Under the pieces are notes generated by a model. The model searched no databases. It saw only the letters and a list, made by a program, of their open reading frames with translations, and was not told the origin of the DNA. A stretch of DNA of 64,000 bases from Lachnospiraceae bacterium. GTDB lineage: Bacteria > Bacillota > Clostridia > Lachnospirales > Lachnospiraceae. Location: the NCBI GenBank assembly GCA_024690205.1, contig JAILCX010000006.1, positions 1-64,000 of the forward strand. Reading direction: 5' to 3'. Positions 1-8,266 of the stretch are shown here, piece by piece; the first letter of the stretch is position 1; each line of letters begins with the position of its first letter. A program made the position numbers and the translations under genes.

Positions 1-201
1 ACTCCTGGTCAGGTTCTTGGAGCACGTAGATCTAACAGAGACGTTCTTGGTGCAAGACGTGGTATGGATAAGGCAGTTCTCGGTAAGAGAAGACGTCCTT
101 CAACCGGAGACAGCTTGGCAATCTTTGCATGGCTGGCAGGACTTGCAGCTTCAATAGGAGCAGCAGGAGCCGGAATTGTCGGACTCAAGAAAACTAAATA
201 A
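1..201 (+). CDS. C-terminal end of a wall-anchored surface protein (partial)
   Basis: The open frame enters from the left edge in frame 1 and ends with TAA at 199-201, so only the last 66 residues are visible. They hold three copies of a VLGxRR motif spaced about ten residues apart (VLGARR, VLGARR, VLGKRR), then RPSTGD, a hydrophobic stretch rich in Ala/Gly and a short basic tail (KKTK). This order (polar proline-threonine-glycine motif, membrane segment, positive tail) is that of a Gram-positive sortase sorting signal, with RPSTGD in place of LPxTG. From memory, repeated VLGARR tails occur in secreted proteins of Butyrivibrio-like Lachnospiraceae. The function of the missing N-terminal part cannot be told. 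A lipoprotein gene follows after 16 bases. Confidence 0.75.
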   Translation, partial: TPGQVLGARRSNRDVLGARRGMDKAVLGKRRRPSTGDSLAIFAWLAGLAASIGAAGAGIVGLKKTK

Positions 202-217
202 GAATTGGAGTATTTAG

Positions 218-841
218 ATGAACAAAAGATTGGTTTGTCTGGCAGTCATCATATCGATCCTGATCTGCGGCTGCGGCAGTAACACCGATACTTCATCAAA
301 TGACAATGCAGGATCAGCAGTGGATAAAACCGCTGCTGATTCTGATACTGTTGTGAAGGAAGTAAAATCGGACAAGATAGTTGAAGAATTTAAAGAAGAA
401 GAGTACAAATTCGGCAGTCCCGATATAGTTTGTAATCTTCCCAAAGGATTTGTAGCTTCTGATTATGAAGGAGAGTATATACCTAAAGATAAGAAGGATT
501 TCTCTTCAATAAATCAGATAATCTATGAATCTGACGAAAACATTACTCTTTTATCAAAAGAAGAGTATAAAGCTAAGATTGATAAAGAGTTTACTGACAC
601 TTATGGTCTTGAAGTCAGTATAAATATCACGCAGTACGATAAGATCATGATAGATGGTCGTCCCGGTTTGTACATTGTATATAACTATGACTTCAGGGAT
701 CAGCTTTATGAAGCTATTGTTGTTGAGCTTTATAACGGCAAAGAATCCAATATCATAACTTATCTGCAGGCTCCTGAACATGATTGGATGGAGCAGTATG
801 CTGAAAGTGCAAAAACCATAAGATACAGGGACTCAATGTAG
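218..841 (+). CDS. Lipoprotein of unknown function
   Basis: A 207-residue protein. The N-terminus is a basic-hydrophobic signal peptide ending in a lipobox-like I-C-G-C, with the lipidated cysteine probably residue 19, followed by a Ser/Asn/Asp-rich linker. This predicts a lipoprotein on the outer face of the membrane. The remaining roughly 150 residues look like a small mixed alpha/beta domain, and I recognise no family. The start is well supported by GGAG at 207-210, seven bases before the ATG. The stop is one base before the next gene, so it is probably co-transcribed with the membrane glycosyltransferase and perhaps with the surface protein upstream. Confidence 0.75.
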   Translation: MNKRLVCLAVIISILICGCGSNTDTSSNDNAGSAVDKTAADSDTVVKEVKSDKIVEEFKEEEYKFGSPDIVCNLPKGFVASDYEGEYIPKDKKDFSSINQIIYESDENITLLSKEEYKAKIDKEFTDTYGLEVSINITQYDKIMIDGRPGLYIVYNYDFRDQLYEAIVVELYNGKESNIITYLQAPEHDWMEQYAESAKTIRYRDSM

Positions 842-842
842 T

Positions 843-2180
843 ATGGAAAAAAACAGAGTAATAGATGCTTTTTTAAACTATGAGATTAGGATCAAATCGA
901 TCGTTTTTAAAATGGTCGATTTGATTTTTATGTTATGCTTGTTTGTTCTTTCGTTTATGATCAGATGGAAGCTGTTCCCCATCGAATCAGCGGATTATTG
1001 GGGATTCTTGAAGGTCTGGATGGATCAGATTAAAGAGCTTGGCGGTTTCCCGTCATTGGCCAAAGAGATTTCCAACTATACATCATCATACATGTATCTT
1101 ATGTGTATGGTCTCAGGTATAGATAATACGCTTTTTGCGCTTAAGTTTATTTCCGTATTCTTTGATTATGTGGCTTCATTTGCAATGTTCGCCATAGTCT
1201 ACCAGCTGACCGGGAATACTAGAAAAGCGATCTTTGGAATGACGGCTTTGTTGCTTTGCCCCATAGTTATTTTGGACAGTGCATACTGGTGCCAGTGCGA
1301 TATAATCTACACTTCATTTATTTTGTGGGCTTTATTTTTTTTCTTTAGAGATAACAGCAGAGTTTGCTTTATATTCCTGGCTATTGCATTTACATTTAAG
1401 CTTCAAACTGTTTTTATCCTTCCTTTTATTATAATAATGTGGTTAAAGAAAAAGACGGTTAAGCTTTATCACCTTGTATATATTCCGGTTGTATTCTTTT
1501 TGTTCCAGGTTCCCGCCTGGCTATTCGGACGCCCATTAAAGGAATTGATGCTTGTATATTTTGACCAGTCATCTTATTATCCCTGGGGGACTTTGGAATA
1601 TCCGAATATTTACGCGATCATTGATGAGACGATAGACTCCAATCATCATATGTATGAGATTTCCGGTGCGGGAACATTCCTTGCGGTCATACTGCTTGGA
1701 TTTATAGCTTATTATATATATACAAAGAGGATAGAACTTACGAACGATCTGATGGTAACGCTGGCATTATTTACTGTCGCCATCACTTTGTATACTTTAC
1801 CTCATATGCATGACCGTTATGGTTTCCTTATCGATCTTATTGCAATAGTTTATTTCATGTTAAGGCCAAGGAAACTACCTGTTTCAATAGGATTTATGTT
1901 TGTATCCATATGTCTTTCGATGCCGTATCTTATCGCGTACAGGGTGATGGAAATCAAATATGTGGCGATGATACAGCTTGTACTTATCGTATTTGTCGGA
2001 TATGATCTTTATAAGCTTGTATCAGAAAATATCCTGCCAGAGCCGGTTATTGAAGAGGATATTTTTGAAGAATGTATCGAAGAAGAAGGTGCAGAAGAAG
2101 AAATCATCGATCTGGGATCTTTTAACGATGATTCGGTACTTGATGAACTTATTAATATTACATCAACGCCCAGTTCTTAA
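843..2180 (+). CDS. GT-C family membrane glycosyltransferase (Gpi18-like mannosyltransferase)
   Basis: A 445-residue polytopic protein with about ten hydrophobic segments. After the first segment comes an extracytoplasmic loop with acidic residues (ESADYWGFLKVW), typical of GT-C enzymes that use polyprenyl-phosphate sugars. The overall pattern resembles the bacterial proteins annotated as mannosyltransferase related to Gpi18. The C-terminal 50 residues form a very acidic cytoplasmic tail (runs of Glu/Asp) outside the membrane domain. It starts one base after the lipoprotein stop and its 3' end overlaps the convergent PMT gene by 23 bp. Together with that gene it suggests glycosylation of secreted proteins or wall polymers; the sugar and acceptor are unknown. 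Confidence 0.65.
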   Translation: MEKNRVIDAFLNYEIRIKSIVFKMVDLIFMLCLFVLSFMIRWKLFPIESADYWGFLKVWMDQIKELGGFPSLAKEISNYTSSYMYLMCMVSGIDNTLFALKFISVFFDYVASFAMFAIVYQLTGNTRKAIFGMTALLLCPIVILDSAYWCQCDIIYTSFILWALFFFFRDNSRVCFIFLAIAFTFKLQTVFILPFIIIMWLKKKTVKLYHLVYIPVVFFLFQVPAWLFGRPLKELMLVYFDQSSYYPWGTLEYPNIYAIIDETIDSNHHMYEISGAGTFLAVILLGFIAYYIYTKRIELTNDLMVTLALFTVAITLYTLPHMHDRYGFLIDLIAIVYFMLRPRKLPVSIGFMFVSICLSMPYLIAYRVMEIKYVAMIQLVLIVFVGYDLYKLVSENILPEPVIEEDIFEECIEEEGAEEEIIDLGSFNDDSVLDELINITSTPSS

Positions 2181-3969
2181 ACCACTCTAGTGAATCCCCG
2201 TAGTTGTTGGATGTGGGATATCCTGATATTACAGGGAAGAATACGAAGAACATGATTATCGCCAAAGCAAGGAATCCGTATACGAATTTCTTGCTTTTTT
2301 CATTCCATTCGAGAATATCTCTTATGGTATATGCCATCATCAACATTGCAAAGAGCATTGAAGGAAGATAATGGTAGATGAAGATACATCTGTTTACGCC
2401 AAACCACGGAATGTACTGAGCCAGATAAGCAATGCAAAGGAACATTGCCGTGCGGTCTTTCTTTTTAAACCAGCAGAAGAATACATATAATACGCAGGGT
2501 ATAGAGCTCCACCATATAACGGGATTTCCCATATAATTAACTGCTGAACGGATGTAAATGGTCGTGTCACCGGAGGTATTTGTTTTAACAAGATCATTTG
2601 CTGCCATAAGAGTGCGGTAAATGAAAGGCCATGACTGGGCAGGAGACTGGAAAGGATGTGTAGCTACTAGGTTTTTGTGATAATTGATCATGTAGCTTGT
2701 GTTCCTTATTGTCTTTGCAATAAGACCGGTGTAACCATAACCTATATTAATACCATCATGAAAACTTATTGTTCTGTCTGTACTGCCAAGCTGGGCATAT
2801 GCTTCAACCTGAGGTATATAACCAAGCGTGTAGATGACAAGGGGTATGGCGATGAAAAAAGCACAGCAGAAGCCGAATAGCTTCTTCCACTGATGCGCAG
2901 GCCAGTTTGTGAAAAGATGCCATCCAAGCAAAATAGCAAGACCGATGCCTGCATATACTCCCGTTAACTTCGTTGCGATAGCAAATCCCATGGATATTCC
3001 GCAAAGTGCTAGAAGCATATAAACTTTCTTAGGCGGAAATTTGTCCTTTTTGAAATCCTTTGTCTTGTGATATTCTCTGTCTGCCTCGAGATATCTATAC
3101 ATATATAAATAAGAAAGAATTATAAAGAAAGCAACGAAAATATCAATGGTGCATATACGCGAAAGGGTATAATGCATGCAATCAAACGTAATGAAGACAC
3201 CGACACATGATGCAATGAAGGTGCTCTTAAACATAACTTTTGCAAATATGTACATCAAAGGAACAAATAAAACTCCGAAAAGAGCAGTCATAAATCTCCA
3301 TCCGAAAGGATTTGTTCCAAATATCTTCATTCCTAAAGCTATAAGGTCCTTACCGAACTGAGGATGCGTTGTCTCATACGCGGGAAGATGATTGTTGAAT
3401 TCATATCCGGTACGGGCATAATAGATCTCATCAAACATCGTACCGTCAAGATATGTATGGTTCTCGGTCTTGGGATACATATCCTGTTCATCAAATAACT
3501 CAGGATAGGCATCACAGTTTATCGGAGTGACTATTCCGTTAGGTCCTGTAAATACGAATTCATTGTAAATAGCCTGGTCGTCTGTTGAAACGATTCCGAG
3601 GTATCTTAACGTATAATATATATCGATGTCGTTCCACTGGAATACGGATCCGATGTTTACTTCGGAATTGATGACTTCCCAAAGACCGGTCACTTCATTA
3701 AAAGTAGAAATGGCTACCTTTCTTGAGTCAAGATTACCAAGATAAACATGAAGTTTTTCGACTGTGATGTAATCACCGAAATCAATTACGATATCTCTGT
3801 TTTCAGGAGTTGCTTCATATGAACTTACAGGTGCATATGTATTTCCGAGTTTGAAAAAAACCAGAAATGTGAATGCTACTGTAAGTATCAACATTATGAG
3901 GTAATCATCCAGAGACAGAATTTCTGATTTGGTAAAGAATGACTTGATTTTATTAAAAAAATTAGGCAT
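2158..3969 (-). CDS. PMT-family dolichyl-phosphate-mannose-protein mannosyltransferase-like protein
   Basis: A 603-residue membrane protein that probably transfers mannose from a polyprenyl-phosphate donor to Ser/Thr of exported proteins. The PMT signature Asp-Glu is at residues 180-181 (FDEIYYARTGYEF), followed by the family motif HPQFGK at about 202-207 and some ten membrane helices. Unusually, the first helix (about 22-41) is separated from the DE motif by about 135 residues that look beta-rich (IVIDFGDYITVEKLHVYLG and following) and resemble a discoidin-like sandwich. In most family members the DE motif follows the first helix closely. The gene reads toward the GT-C gene and overlaps its 3' end. 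A good promoter lies upstream on the minus strand (3996-4024). Confidence 0.8.
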   Translation of the reverse strand: MPNFFNKIKSFFTKSEILSLDDYLIMLILTVAFTFLVFFKLGNTYAPVSSYEATPENRDIVIDFGDYITVEKLHVYLGNLDSRKVAISTFNEVTGLWEVINSEVNIGSVFQWNDIDIYYTLRYLGIVSTDDQAIYNEFVFTGPNGIVTPINCDAYPELFDEQDMYPKTENHTYLDGTMFDEIYYARTGYEFNNHLPAYETTHPQFGKDLIALGMKIFGTNPFGWRFMTALFGVLFVPLMYIFAKVMFKSTFIASCVGVFITFDCMHYTLSRICTIDIFVAFFIILSYLYMYRYLEADREYHKTKDFKKDKFPPKKVYMLLALCGISMGFAIATKLTGVYAGIGLAILLGWHLFTNWPAHQWKKLFGFCCAFFIAIPLVIYTLGYIPQVEAYAQLGSTDRTISFHDGINIGYGYTGLIAKTIRNTSYMINYHKNLVATHPFQSPAQSWPFIYRTLMAANDLVKTNTSGDTTIYIRSAVNYMGNPVIWWSSIPCVLYVFFCWFKKKDRTAMFLCIAYLAQYIPWFGVNRCIFIYHYLPSMLFAMLMMAYTIRDILEWNEKSKKFVYGFLALAIIMFFVFFPVISGYPTSNNYGDSLEWFKNWALM

Positions 3970-3995
3970 ACTAACTCCTGACGGACTTTTTTAAT

Positions 3996-4024
3996 AGTAT
4001 ATCAGTATTTTGTCCGCTTATCAA
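3996..4024 (-). promoter_or_regulatory. Promoter of the PMT gene
   Basis: Read on the minus strand: -35 TTGATA (plus positions 4019-4024), a 17-base spacer, and -10 TATACT (3996-4001). It stands about 27 bases before the PMT start codon. The spacing and match to the sigma-A consensus are good. Confidence 0.6.
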
Positions 4025-4044
4025 ATTTAGAAGGGAAATATTTT

Positions 4045-5382
4045 ATGAATTTTAAAGCAACATTAAAGAAGACGATAGCGGTTGTCCTTTCACTTTCATT
4101 AATGTATCTGACAACCGGAGTTGACTCTAATGCGGTGACCTCTTCGGGTTCTATTGCAAGAGGAATAGATGTATCGAAATATCAAGGTGTTATCGACTGG
4201 TCTGCGGTAGCAAAATCAGGCATAAAATTCGCATTTATAAGAGTAGGAAGCACATATTCAGGTATCGATCCGACATTTGATTATAATATGCGCAGTGCTC
4301 AGGCTAACGGAATTAAGACAGGTGTATATATTTACTCATATGCAACAAACGCCGAACAGGCAGCTATGGAGGCTGCACTTGTCACTCAGTGGCTTGCACC
4401 TTACCAGGTACAGCTCCCTGTAGTATTTGATATAGAAGATAAGACCCAGACTTCATTACCCAATGCAGAGATTAATAACATCATCAATTCATTCTGCATA
4501 ATAATGGATGCTGCAGGATATTATCCCATGGTTTATTCATATAAGAATTATTTCCAGGGAAAGATCGGAGCAACACCTTGGGATAAGTGGGTTGCCCAGT
4601 ATAATGATTCGCTTGATTATCCTACTCCGGCTTTCTGGCAGAACACGTCAAAGGGTTCCGTGCCCGGAATAAAGGGTAATGTTGATATGGACTATCAGTA
4701 TAAGGATTACAGCAAGCTTATCATCAAAGACGGTTTCCTTGATCACAACGGAAGTAAGCGTTATTACAAGGATTACAAGATGCAGACCGGTTGGGTTATG
4801 CACGAAAATTCAAAGTATTTCTTTGACGTATACGGATATATTGTTAAGGGCTGGTACGTAGATGTTGACGGAAAGATGTATTACCTTAATACTTCTGATG
4901 GAAAAGCATCAATAGGTGCTACTCAGGTTGATAATTTCACGTTCTATTTTGATCCTTCCGGCGCTATGCAATACGGCTTTATAGATTACGGAAAGGGAAT
5001 GAAGTATTTTGATCCTTTGATGAACGGAGCCATGGCAACAACGTGGTTTGCTTATAACGGAAAGATGTTCTATGCCCTTGAAGACGGTACTGTTGCAACA
5101 GGATATCAGGAAGTTGAGGGAGTTCCTTACTTCTTTGAAGAAGACGGTTCAATGGCTATCGGCAAGGAGGTTTCTGCCAACAAGAAAACATATATGGCCG
5201 GAGCTGACGGCGTGCTTGTAGAGCTTGTTCCGATCGCTGATGACGGTACGGGTGAAGGACCAAAGAAGCTTGATGCAGAGACAATGGCTGCTATGAACGG
5301 TATAGATCTTAGCACTTTAAATGAGGCCCAGCTTGCAGCGTTTATGACTGCAGTTGACAACTACAATGCTTTGATCCCGTAA
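4045..5382 (+). CDS. Secreted GH25 lysozyme with C-terminal cell-wall-binding-type repeats
   Basis: A 445-residue peptidoglycan hydrolase (N-acetylmuramidase). Residues 1-30 are a signal peptide. The GH25 domain spans about 38-225: GIDVSKYQG opens it (Asp42) and VFDIED carries the expected catalytic acids Asp129 and Glu131. Residues 230-390 hold tandem aromatic/Gly-rich repeats (G-W-x-x-x-x-x-K-Y-F-F, G-K-M-Y-Y) like choline-binding or glucan-binding repeats, which would hold the enzyme to the wall. The C-terminal 50 residues are helical and acidic. AGAAGGGA precedes the ATG by 8 bases. It is divergent from the PMT gene. Candidate roles are wall turnover or lysis of competitors. Confidence 0.9.
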   Translation: MNFKATLKKTIAVVLSLSLMYLTTGVDSNAVTSSGSIARGIDVSKYQGVIDWSAVAKSGIKFAFIRVGSTYSGIDPTFDYNMRSAQANGIKTGVYIYSYATNAEQAAMEAALVTQWLAPYQVQLPVVFDIEDKTQTSLPNAEINNIINSFCIIMDAAGYYPMVYSYKNYFQGKIGATPWDKWVAQYNDSLDYPTPAFWQNTSKGSVPGIKGNVDMDYQYKDYSKLIIKDGFLDHNGSKRYYKDYKMQTGWVMHENSKYFFDVYGYIVKGWYVDVDGKMYYLNTSDGKASIGATQVDNFTFYFDPSGAMQYGFIDYGKGMKYFDPLMNGAMATTWFAYNGKMFYALEDGTVATGYQEVEGVPYFFEEDGSMAIGKEVSANKKTYMAGADGVLVELVPIADDGTGEGPKKLDAETMAAMNGIDLSTLNEAQLAAFMTAVDNYNALIP

Positions 5383-5392
5383 AGCACAGTGC

Positions 5393-5421
5393 TTGACGCT
5401 CTATGGTGATTGTGTTATCAT
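5393..5421 (+). promoter_or_regulatory. Promoter of secG (and possibly rnr-smpB)
   Basis: -35 TTGACG at 5393-5398, a 17-base spacer, and -10 TATCAT at 5416-5421 preceded by TGT (extended -10). It begins just after the lysozyme stop codon. Confidence 0.65.
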
Positions 5422-5467
5422 ATCACTTGCGTTTTAGAAAAATCGCTTGTTTTGAATGGAGATAAAT

Positions 5468-5701
5468 ATGGTAAAGATCATAATACAGGTAGTATTCATT
5501 TTAATATGTATCGCGCTTACAGCGCTTGTGCTTTTGCAGGAAGGCAAGCAGGCAGGACTTGGAGCTATTTCCGGAGCTGCTGAAACTTACTGGGGCAAGA
5601 ACAAGGGCAGATCAATGGAAGGAAAACTTGTAAAGATCACAAAGTGGCTCGCAATTCTTTTCATGATCTTATCTATAGTCCTTAACCTCAAGATTTTCTA
5701 A
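5468..5701 (+). CDS. secG: Protein translocase subunit SecG
   Basis: A 77-residue subunit of the SecYEG protein-export channel. Two membrane helices (about 2-22 and 56-76) flank a conserved cytoplasmic loop with LLQEGKQAGLGAISG and the ETYWGKNKGRS segment found in clostridial SecG. I place the start at the ATG at 5468 because GGAG at 5458-5461 stands six bases before it; an in-frame ATG at 5456 overlaps this ribosome binding site and is unlikely. A terminator-like hairpin follows. The secG-rnr-smpB-ssrA order is common in Firmicutes. Confidence 0.93.
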   Translation: MVKIIIQVVFILICIALTALVLLQEGKQAGLGAISGAAETYWGKNKGRSMEGKLVKITKWLAILFMILSIVLNLKIF

Positions 5702-5716
5702 GTTATTGATTTATTG

Positions 5717-5747
5717 GGATCCTGCTTAGGCAGGGTCCTATTTTTTT
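5717..5747 (+). terminator. Intrinsic terminator or attenuator between secG and rnr
   Basis: GGATCCTGC (5717-5725), loop TTAG, GCAGGGTCC (5730-5738): nine pairs including one G-T wobble, followed by TATTTTTTT. The rnr start codon lies five bases after the U-tract. Confidence 0.75.
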
Positions 5748-5752
5748 ACATT

Positions 5753-7717
5753 ATGAAAAGCAGAAATAAAGAAACAACTAAATATGTAGGAACTTATATT
5801 GCTAATCAAAAAGGCTTTGGTTTTGTTGAAATAGAAGGGATGGAAGAAGACCTTTTTATTCCTGAAGGTAATACTCACGGAGCCTTTCATATGGATACCG
5901 TTGAGGTTCATATTACCAAGGAAAAGACATCCGATAAGAGAGCCGAAGGAAAGATAGACGCGATAATTATGCGTGGGATTACCGATGTTGTCGGTACTTT
6001 TGATAAAGCCAAAAGCTATGGATTTGTAATACCGGATAATCAAAAGCTTGAATCGGATATATTCGTTGCAAAAGAAGATTCGATGGGTGCCGTTACAGGG
6101 CATAAAGTAGTTTGTCACATTACTGATTATGGAGACAGGAGAAGAAAACCGGAAGGTAAGATAACCGAGATAATAGGTCATGAGAATGATCCCGGTGTTG
6201 ATATCATTTCCATAGTTAAGGGATTTGATCTTCCGTCAGAATTTCCCGAAAAGGTTCTTAATCAGGCAAACCGCGTTGCCAAAGATCTTATCGAGAATGA
6301 CTTTTACATGCGACGCGATCTTCGTGATATGCTTATGGTCACTATAGACGGTGAGGATTCAAAGGATCTTGATGATGCCGTTTCATTAAGCTATGAGGAT
6401 GGGATATATCATCTCGGTGTTCATATAGCCGATGTATCAAACTATGTTCAGGAAAGCTCGGCGCTTGATAAGGAAGCGCTAAACCGCGGTACCAGCGTAT
6501 ATCTTGTGGATCGTGTTATCCCGATGCTTCCGCATGCCTTAAGTAACGGAATTTGCTCTTTGAACATGGGTGAAGACCGTCTTGCCTTATCATGTCTTAT
6601 GGATATTGATGAAAAAGGGCAGGTGGTTAACCACGAGATAATTGAGACTGTGATAAATGTCAACGAAAGGATGAATTATTCCGATGTTAACAGGATCCTT
6701 ACTGATAATGATAAGCAGTTGAGAGAAAGATATGCCCAATGCGTTCCCATGTTTGAACTTATGGAGAAGCTTTCGCATATCATAAGAAAGAACAGGGAAA
6801 AGAGAGGCTCTATCGACTTCGATATACCTGAAAGCAAGATAATCCTTAACAAACACGGTGTTCCTGTAAAGATAGCACCTTATGAAAGAGGTGTATCACA
6901 AAAGATAATCGAAGATTTTATGCTTATGGCTAATGAGACCGTGGCCGAGCATTTCTATTATCTTGAAAGTCCTTTTGTATACAGGACTCATGGGACACCC
7001 GCAGCAGACAAGATCCTTAAACTCGGAACTTTTATAAATAACTTCGGATATTCCATTAAGGTAAGGGGTGCTGAGGGTGAGGTTCATCCAAAGGAGATCC
7101 AAAAACTGCTTGCAAAGATAGAGGGAACACCGGAAGAAGCCCTGATCTCAAGGCTTACTTTGCGAAGCATGCAAAGAGCAGAATACAATACGGCTTGTCT
7201 CGGTCATTTTGGGCTTGCCTGTAACTTTTACTGTCATTTTACTTCGCCGATAAGAAGATATCCTGATCTTCAGATCCACAGGATAATTAAAGAGCATATC
7301 CACGGCAGGATGAATGAAAAAAAGATAGAACATTTTAACAGTATCCTTCCCATGGTGGCAAAGGAATCATCGGCAAAGGAAAGAAGAGCGGATGAGGCCG
7401 AAAGGGAAGTTGAAAAACTTAAAAAAGCCCAGTATATGCTCGATCATATAGGAGAGCAGTATGACGGTGTCATCTCGGGGATAACAGTCTGGGGCATATA
7501 TGTTGAACTTCCCAATACGGTTGAAGGAATGATTCACGTATCCAAGCTTATGGGTGATTACTATTATTATAAAGAAGATACCTACGAGATGATCGGTCAA
7601 AAAACGGGAATTGTATATAAACTCGGACAGAAAGTTAAGATTGTCGTAGACTATGTCGATATGTCAGTTAAAACCATTGATTTTTCTTTTGTTGAACCGA
7701 CGGTTCATACTAAATAA
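5753..7717 (+). CDS. rnr: Ribonuclease R (3'-5' exoribonuclease)
   Basis: A processive 3'-5' exoribonuclease, 654 residues from the ATG at 5753. Domains in order: two cold-shock RNA-binding domains (about 10-75 and 75-140), the RNB catalytic domain with the metal-binding motif IDGEDSKDLDDAVS near 198-211, and a C-terminal S1 domain (about 570-645). The usual N-terminal helix-turn-helix region of RNase R is missing, which accounts for the short length. A TTG at 5714 in the same frame lies inside the terminator stem and is not credible. No Shine-Dalgarno is visible before the chosen ATG, because the U-tract of the upstream terminator occupies that place. smpB follows, matching the known RNase R-SmpB-tmRNA partnership. 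Confidence 0.9.
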   Translation: MKSRNKETTKYVGTYIANQKGFGFVEIEGMEEDLFIPEGNTHGAFHMDTVEVHITKEKTSDKRAEGKIDAIIMRGITDVVGTFDKAKSYGFVIPDNQKLESDIFVAKEDSMGAVTGHKVVCHITDYGDRRRKPEGKITEIIGHENDPGVDIISIVKGFDLPSEFPEKVLNQANRVAKDLIENDFYMRRDLRDMLMVTIDGEDSKDLDDAVSLSYEDGIYHLGVHIADVSNYVQESSALDKEALNRGTSVYLVDRVIPMLPHALSNGICSLNMGEDRLALSCLMDIDEKGQVVNHEIIETVINVNERMNYSDVNRILTDNDKQLRERYAQCVPMFELMEKLSHIIRKNREKRGSIDFDIPESKIILNKHGVPVKIAPYERGVSQKIIEDFMLMANETVAEHFYYLESPFVYRTHGTPAADKILKLGTFINNFGYSIKVRGAEGEVHPKEIQKLLAKIEGTPEEALISRLTLRSMQRAEYNTACLGHFGLACNFYCHFTSPIRRYPDLQIHRIIKEHIHGRMNEKKIEHFNSILPMVAKESSAKERRADEAEREVEKLKKAQYMLDHIGEQYDGVISGITVWGIYVELPNTVEGMIHVSKLMGDYYYYKEDTYEMIGQKTGIVYKLGQKVKIVVDYVDMSVKTIDFSFVEPTVHTK

Positions 7718-7742
7718 CGGTCAAAGGTAGTATAATAAAGAT

Positions 7743-8210
7743 ATGAGTAAAGAAGGAATGAAGCTGATCGCCAATAACAAAAAGGCGTATCATGACTATT
7801 TCATAGAGGAAAAGTTTGAAGCCGGATTGGTGCTTCACGGAACCGAGGTAAAGTCCTTAAGAATGGGCAAGTGCAGCATCAAAGAGGCTTATGTCCGCAT
7901 TGAAAACGGCGAGGCTGTTGTCTATGGGATGAATATCTCTCCCTATGAAATGGGAAATATATTTAATAAGGATCCCTTAAGGCCCAAAAAACTCCTCATG
8001 CATAAAAGTGAAATAAGAAAACTCCTTGGTGCGTCAAGTGAGGATGGATATACGATAATGCCTCTTCAGGTGTATTTCAAGGATGGATATGCTAAACTTG
8101 AGATAGGTCTTGCAAAGGGTAAGAAATTATACGATAAACGTCAGGATCTTCGTAAAAGAGATATGAAGCGTGAAGTCGAAAAAGATTTCAAAATGTCATT
8201 AAGGGGATGA
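7743..8210 (+). CDS. smpB: SsrA-binding protein SmpB
   Basis: A 155-residue protein that binds the tRNA-like part of tmRNA and brings it to stalled ribosomes. Family hallmarks are visible: the opening I-A-N-N-K-K-A-Y-H-D-Y, GLVLHGTEVKSLR, and the basic C-terminal tail with KGKKLYDKRQDLRKRD that enters the mRNA channel. Its RNA partner begins 56 bases downstream. Upstream, a TATAAT at 7731-7736 could be a -10 element, and a perfect 7-1-7 palindrome (7693-7707) sits at the end of rnr; no good -35 accompanies them. Confidence 0.95.
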   Translation: MSKEGMKLIANNKKAYHDYFIEEKFEAGLVLHGTEVKSLRMGKCSIKEAYVRIENGEAVVYGMNISPYEMGNIFNKDPLRPKKLLMHKSEIRKLLGASSEDGYTIMPLQVYFKDGYAKLEIGLAKGKKLYDKRQDLRKRDMKREVEKDFKMSLRG

Positions 8211-8266
8211 CCCTTAATATAGATTTAGGTTTTAAAGTACATTGAAAAATGAATATTTATTATTTT

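Noticed and set aside
5714-5752. Longer RNase R starting at TTG 5714
   Set aside because: That codon lies in the stem of a terminator hairpin and would add a hydrophobic stretch foreign to the family.
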